From positions 1-48,305 of the forward strand of contig NZ_PVWF01000031.1 in NCBI RefSeq assembly GCF_003003995.1: a DNA stretch of 48,305 nucleotides, written 5' to 3'. Below the pieces are notes generated by a model, which was not told the origin of the DNA, made no database searches, and saw only the letters and a program-made list of their open reading frames with translations. The position numbers were made by a program, and so were the translations under genes. The first letter of the stretch is position 1; every line of letters begins with the position of its first letter. This document shows positions 46,543-48,305 of the stretch, piece by piece. This DNA comes from Pleurocapsa sp. CCALA 161. Lineage in GTDB: Bacteria > Cyanobacteriota > Cyanobacteriia > Cyanobacteriales > Xenococcaceae.

Positions 46543-46599
46543 ATTCTATGTAGTTTTTGAGATAATTGCTGCCAGCTAACTATGTTTGATGTTTAATGA

Positions 46600-48162
46600 G
46601 TGAAACTATTTGAGTGTTTTGCGGTGTCAAACAATAATTTAAATCAAGTAAACTGGACTAAATTTGCTAATTATCTAGCTTTAGCGGTCATTTTCTGGGG
46701 TATTTTAGTTCGAACCGTTCAATATCTTAGTAATAGGTCGCTCTGGGGAGATGAACTTAGTTTAGTTGTCAACATTCTGGATCGCTCTTATGGAGAGTTA
46801 TCTCAAACCCTAGATTATAATCAGTCAGCACCTCTGGGTTTTCTCTGGATTGAGAAACTGGCGACGCAATTGTGGGGTAACAGCGAATATGCTCTCAGGT
46901 TATTGCCGTTTATTGCCAGCATTATATCTTTGGGAGTGTTTTATAGTTTGGTGCGCCGATATAGTTCAACTTGGGCTGCACCTATCGCTCTGTGTTTATT
47001 TGCCTGTACTAAGTTTACTGTTTACTTCTCCACCGAATTAAAACCTTACTCTAGCGATGTAGCGATCGCGCTAATTCTGTTTTGGTTTATAGTTGAAGCT
47101 CAACATCGAATTTTAAAAGTTAGAGAGATGCTGGGTTTTGCTGCTTTGGGTAGTTTAGCAATCTGGCTTTCTTATCCTGCGGTTTTAGTGATGGCAGGAA
47201 TGGAGGGATGGAATTTGGGCACAGCTTCGAGAAGATCCTGGGGCAAAATTATCATCAATCGTCTGGGAATTTATTCTGCCTGGTTGATTAGTTTCGGTTT
47301 GTTCTACTTAATTAATATTGCCGATGCTGTGAACAATGAAGATCTAAGTTCTTCTTGGGCAGGGCGATATCCAGATTCATTTGCTGATATTTTGTGGTTA
47401 TTCGATGTTTTAGCTAAGTTTTTCTATCATCCCATGGGATTTTTAGGTATAACCGATGCCATTGGTATTTTTGCTTTTATCATCGGCTGTATTGCCTGGT
47501 ATCGCCACAATCGGACGCTCTTTTTTGCCTTAATTGCTCCATTTGTCTCTACCATACTTGCTGCTTATCTTCATCAATATCCTTTTCAAGATCGTCTGAC
47601 TCTATTTTTAGCACCTTTCGGCATGATGATCGTAGCGGAAGGAATTGTCTTGATGCTGTCGCCAATAAATAAGCTAAATCGAGGCAAAAGCCCAAGAGGA
47701 ACTCGGTTGATGGCAATGTTAGGAATTATCTCTTTGGTTGCTTTAACGATCCTGCCAATTTATCGATCTAGTACCTTACTTGTTAAACCTGAATTAAAAC
47801 AGGAAGTTAAACCAGTGTTGGCATATGTTGCCCAGCAGAATCAACCAGGAGACAAAGTATACGTTTATGCAGAAGGGAATCTAGCTTTTACTTATTACAT
47901 GAAGTTAAAAAAATATAGCAATATAGACTATATTCTTGGCACAGTTAACTTTGATAGCGATGAGCCAAAGCAAGATTTACAGCAAGATTTGGGCAAAGAG
48001 TTACAACCGTTAAAAGATCATCGAGTTTGGTTTATTTTGCGTGCAAATGCCGAAAAAAAAGCAGAAATAATTGAATATCTCGATCGCATCGGTCAAAAAA
48101 GAGACTCGTTTGAGCAGACGGGAGCTTCTGCCTACCTTTATACTTTATCAGGGGCAAATTAA
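46600..48162 (+). CDS. Glycosyltransferase family 39-like integral membrane protein
   Basis: 520 residues with about 10-11 membrane helices followed by a soluble C-terminal part (about 395-520). The first extracytoplasmic loop has RSLWGDELSLVVNILDRSYGEL, the acidic Asp-Glu of GT-C fold enzymes that use polyprenyl-phosphate sugars, and LDYNQSAPLGFLWIEKL, a typical GT39/ArnT-like loop. Similar proteins transfer sugars to lipids or proteins on the outer face of the plasma membrane. The start is a GTG; an in-frame second GTG eight codons later is also possible. Donor and acceptor unknown. No neighbouring polysaccharide genes in the window. Confidence 0.8.
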   Translation: MKLFECFAVSNNNLNQVNWTKFANYLALAVIFWGILVRTVQYLSNRSLWGDELSLVVNILDRSYGELSQTLDYNQSAPLGFLWIEKLATQLWGNSEYALRLLPFIASIISLGVFYSLVRRYSSTWAAPIALCLFACTKFTVYFSTELKPYSSDVAIALILFWFIVEAQHRILKVREMLGFAALGSLAIWLSYPAVLVMAGMEGWNLGTASRRSWGKIIINRLGIYSAWLISFGLFYLINIADAVNNEDLSSSWAGRYPDSFADILWLFDVLAKFFYHPMGFLGITDAIGIFAFIIGCIAWYRHNRTLFFALIAPFVSTILAAYLHQYPFQDRLTLFLAPFGMMIVAEGIVLMLSPINKLNRGKSPRGTRLMAMLGIISLVALTILPIYRSSTLLVKPELKQEVKPVLAYVAQQNQPGDKVYVYAEGNLAFTYYMKLKKYSNIDYILGTVNFDSDEPKQDLQQDLGKELQPLKDHRVWFILRANAEKKAEIIEYLDRIGQKRDSFEQTGASAYLYTLSGAN

Positions 48163-48217
48163 GCACAGAGCAACAGGATGATACTAAATTCGTTTCATAT
48201 AGGTTACTTAAAAAATT

Positions 48218-48305
48218 GAGTAGCGAGTAGCGAGTAACAAGTAACAAGTAACAAGTAACAAGTAACAAGTAACAAGTAACAAGTAACAAGTAACAAGTAA
48301 CAAGT
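48218..48305 (+). repeat. Heptanucleotide array (AAGTAAC)n at the window end
   Basis: GAGTAGC units change into at least nine exact AAGTAAC heptamers that continue past the window end. There are no spacers. The minus-strand open frame over it (LLVTCYLL repeats) is an artefact of the array. Confidence 0.92.

Noticed and set aside
48218-48305. CRISPR or telomere-like array
   Set aside because: 7-bp units without spacers, matching other heptamer arrays in the window.

Overview
The window is cyanobacterial chromosome. HIP1 octamers (GCGATCGC) are scattered throughout. It carries plastocyanin and cytochrome c6 genes, the SbtA/SbtB bicarbonate system, NhaS3, Vipp1, a DUF3493 (low-PSII-accumulation type) gene, a tocopherol-cyclase gene and several small families typical of cyanobacteria. 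The sequence is AT-rich, full of short tandem and dispersed repeats, and carries several IS elements. That fits a repeat-rich unicellular or colonial cyanobacterium (Pleurocapsa/Xenococcus-like is only a guess).

Positions 1-11,100 form an accessory, decaying island. It starts with a hairpin-rich non-coding stretch, then two unrecognised genes. Next come remnants of two nested IS elements (ISAs1-type inside IS701-type). On the minus strand lies a type I restriction-modification operon (hsdR-hsdM-[DUF2281/PIN toxin-antitoxin]-small ORF-hsdS). It looks non-functional for restriction: hsdR has lost its start next to a ~100 bp inverted-repeat element, and hsdS ends after one recognition domain beside the IS701 remnant. 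Two unrecognised plus-strand genes follow. The island ends at the 5' 46 nt of a tRNA-Pro(UGG) gene whose 3' part is missing, as expected of an old integration or deletion boundary.

Positions 11,130-28,150 are mostly conserved genes: cimA with a downstream conserved gene, a membrane protein, dnaG, a DUF3598 protein, a REC-GGDEF regulator, cobI, an inorganic-carbon/sodium cluster (nhaS3-sbtA-sbtB), a TPR protein and vipp1. The carbon cluster has a striking history: a 32-codon ghost of the start of bicA sits just upstream of nhaS3, and sbtAB is clearly more GC-rich than its flanks. This suggests the low-affinity transporter was lost and the high-affinity one acquired.

Positions 28,455-31,116 hold a pentapeptide-repeat gene split by an intact IS4-type element (1321 bp). 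The element has matching terminal inverted repeats and a perfect 9-bp target duplication; removing it and one copy of the duplication restores a 443-codon frame.

Positions 31,100-48,305 hold a SPOR-like protein, an aspartyl/asparaginyl-hydroxylase homologue, DUF3493, the divergent petE/petJ pair with dyad and direct-repeat operator-like sequence between them, a second pentapeptide protein, a tocopherol cyclase, a hydrolase, fused scraps of a permease and a histidine kinase, a beta-helix protein with a 9 x 30-bp tandem repeat, a TnpB-only IS605-type element, glyS, a nagB gene broken by heptanucleotide repeats, a glutathione peroxidase, a GNAT scrap and a GT39-like membrane glycosyltransferase. 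The window ends in an (AAGTAAC)n array.
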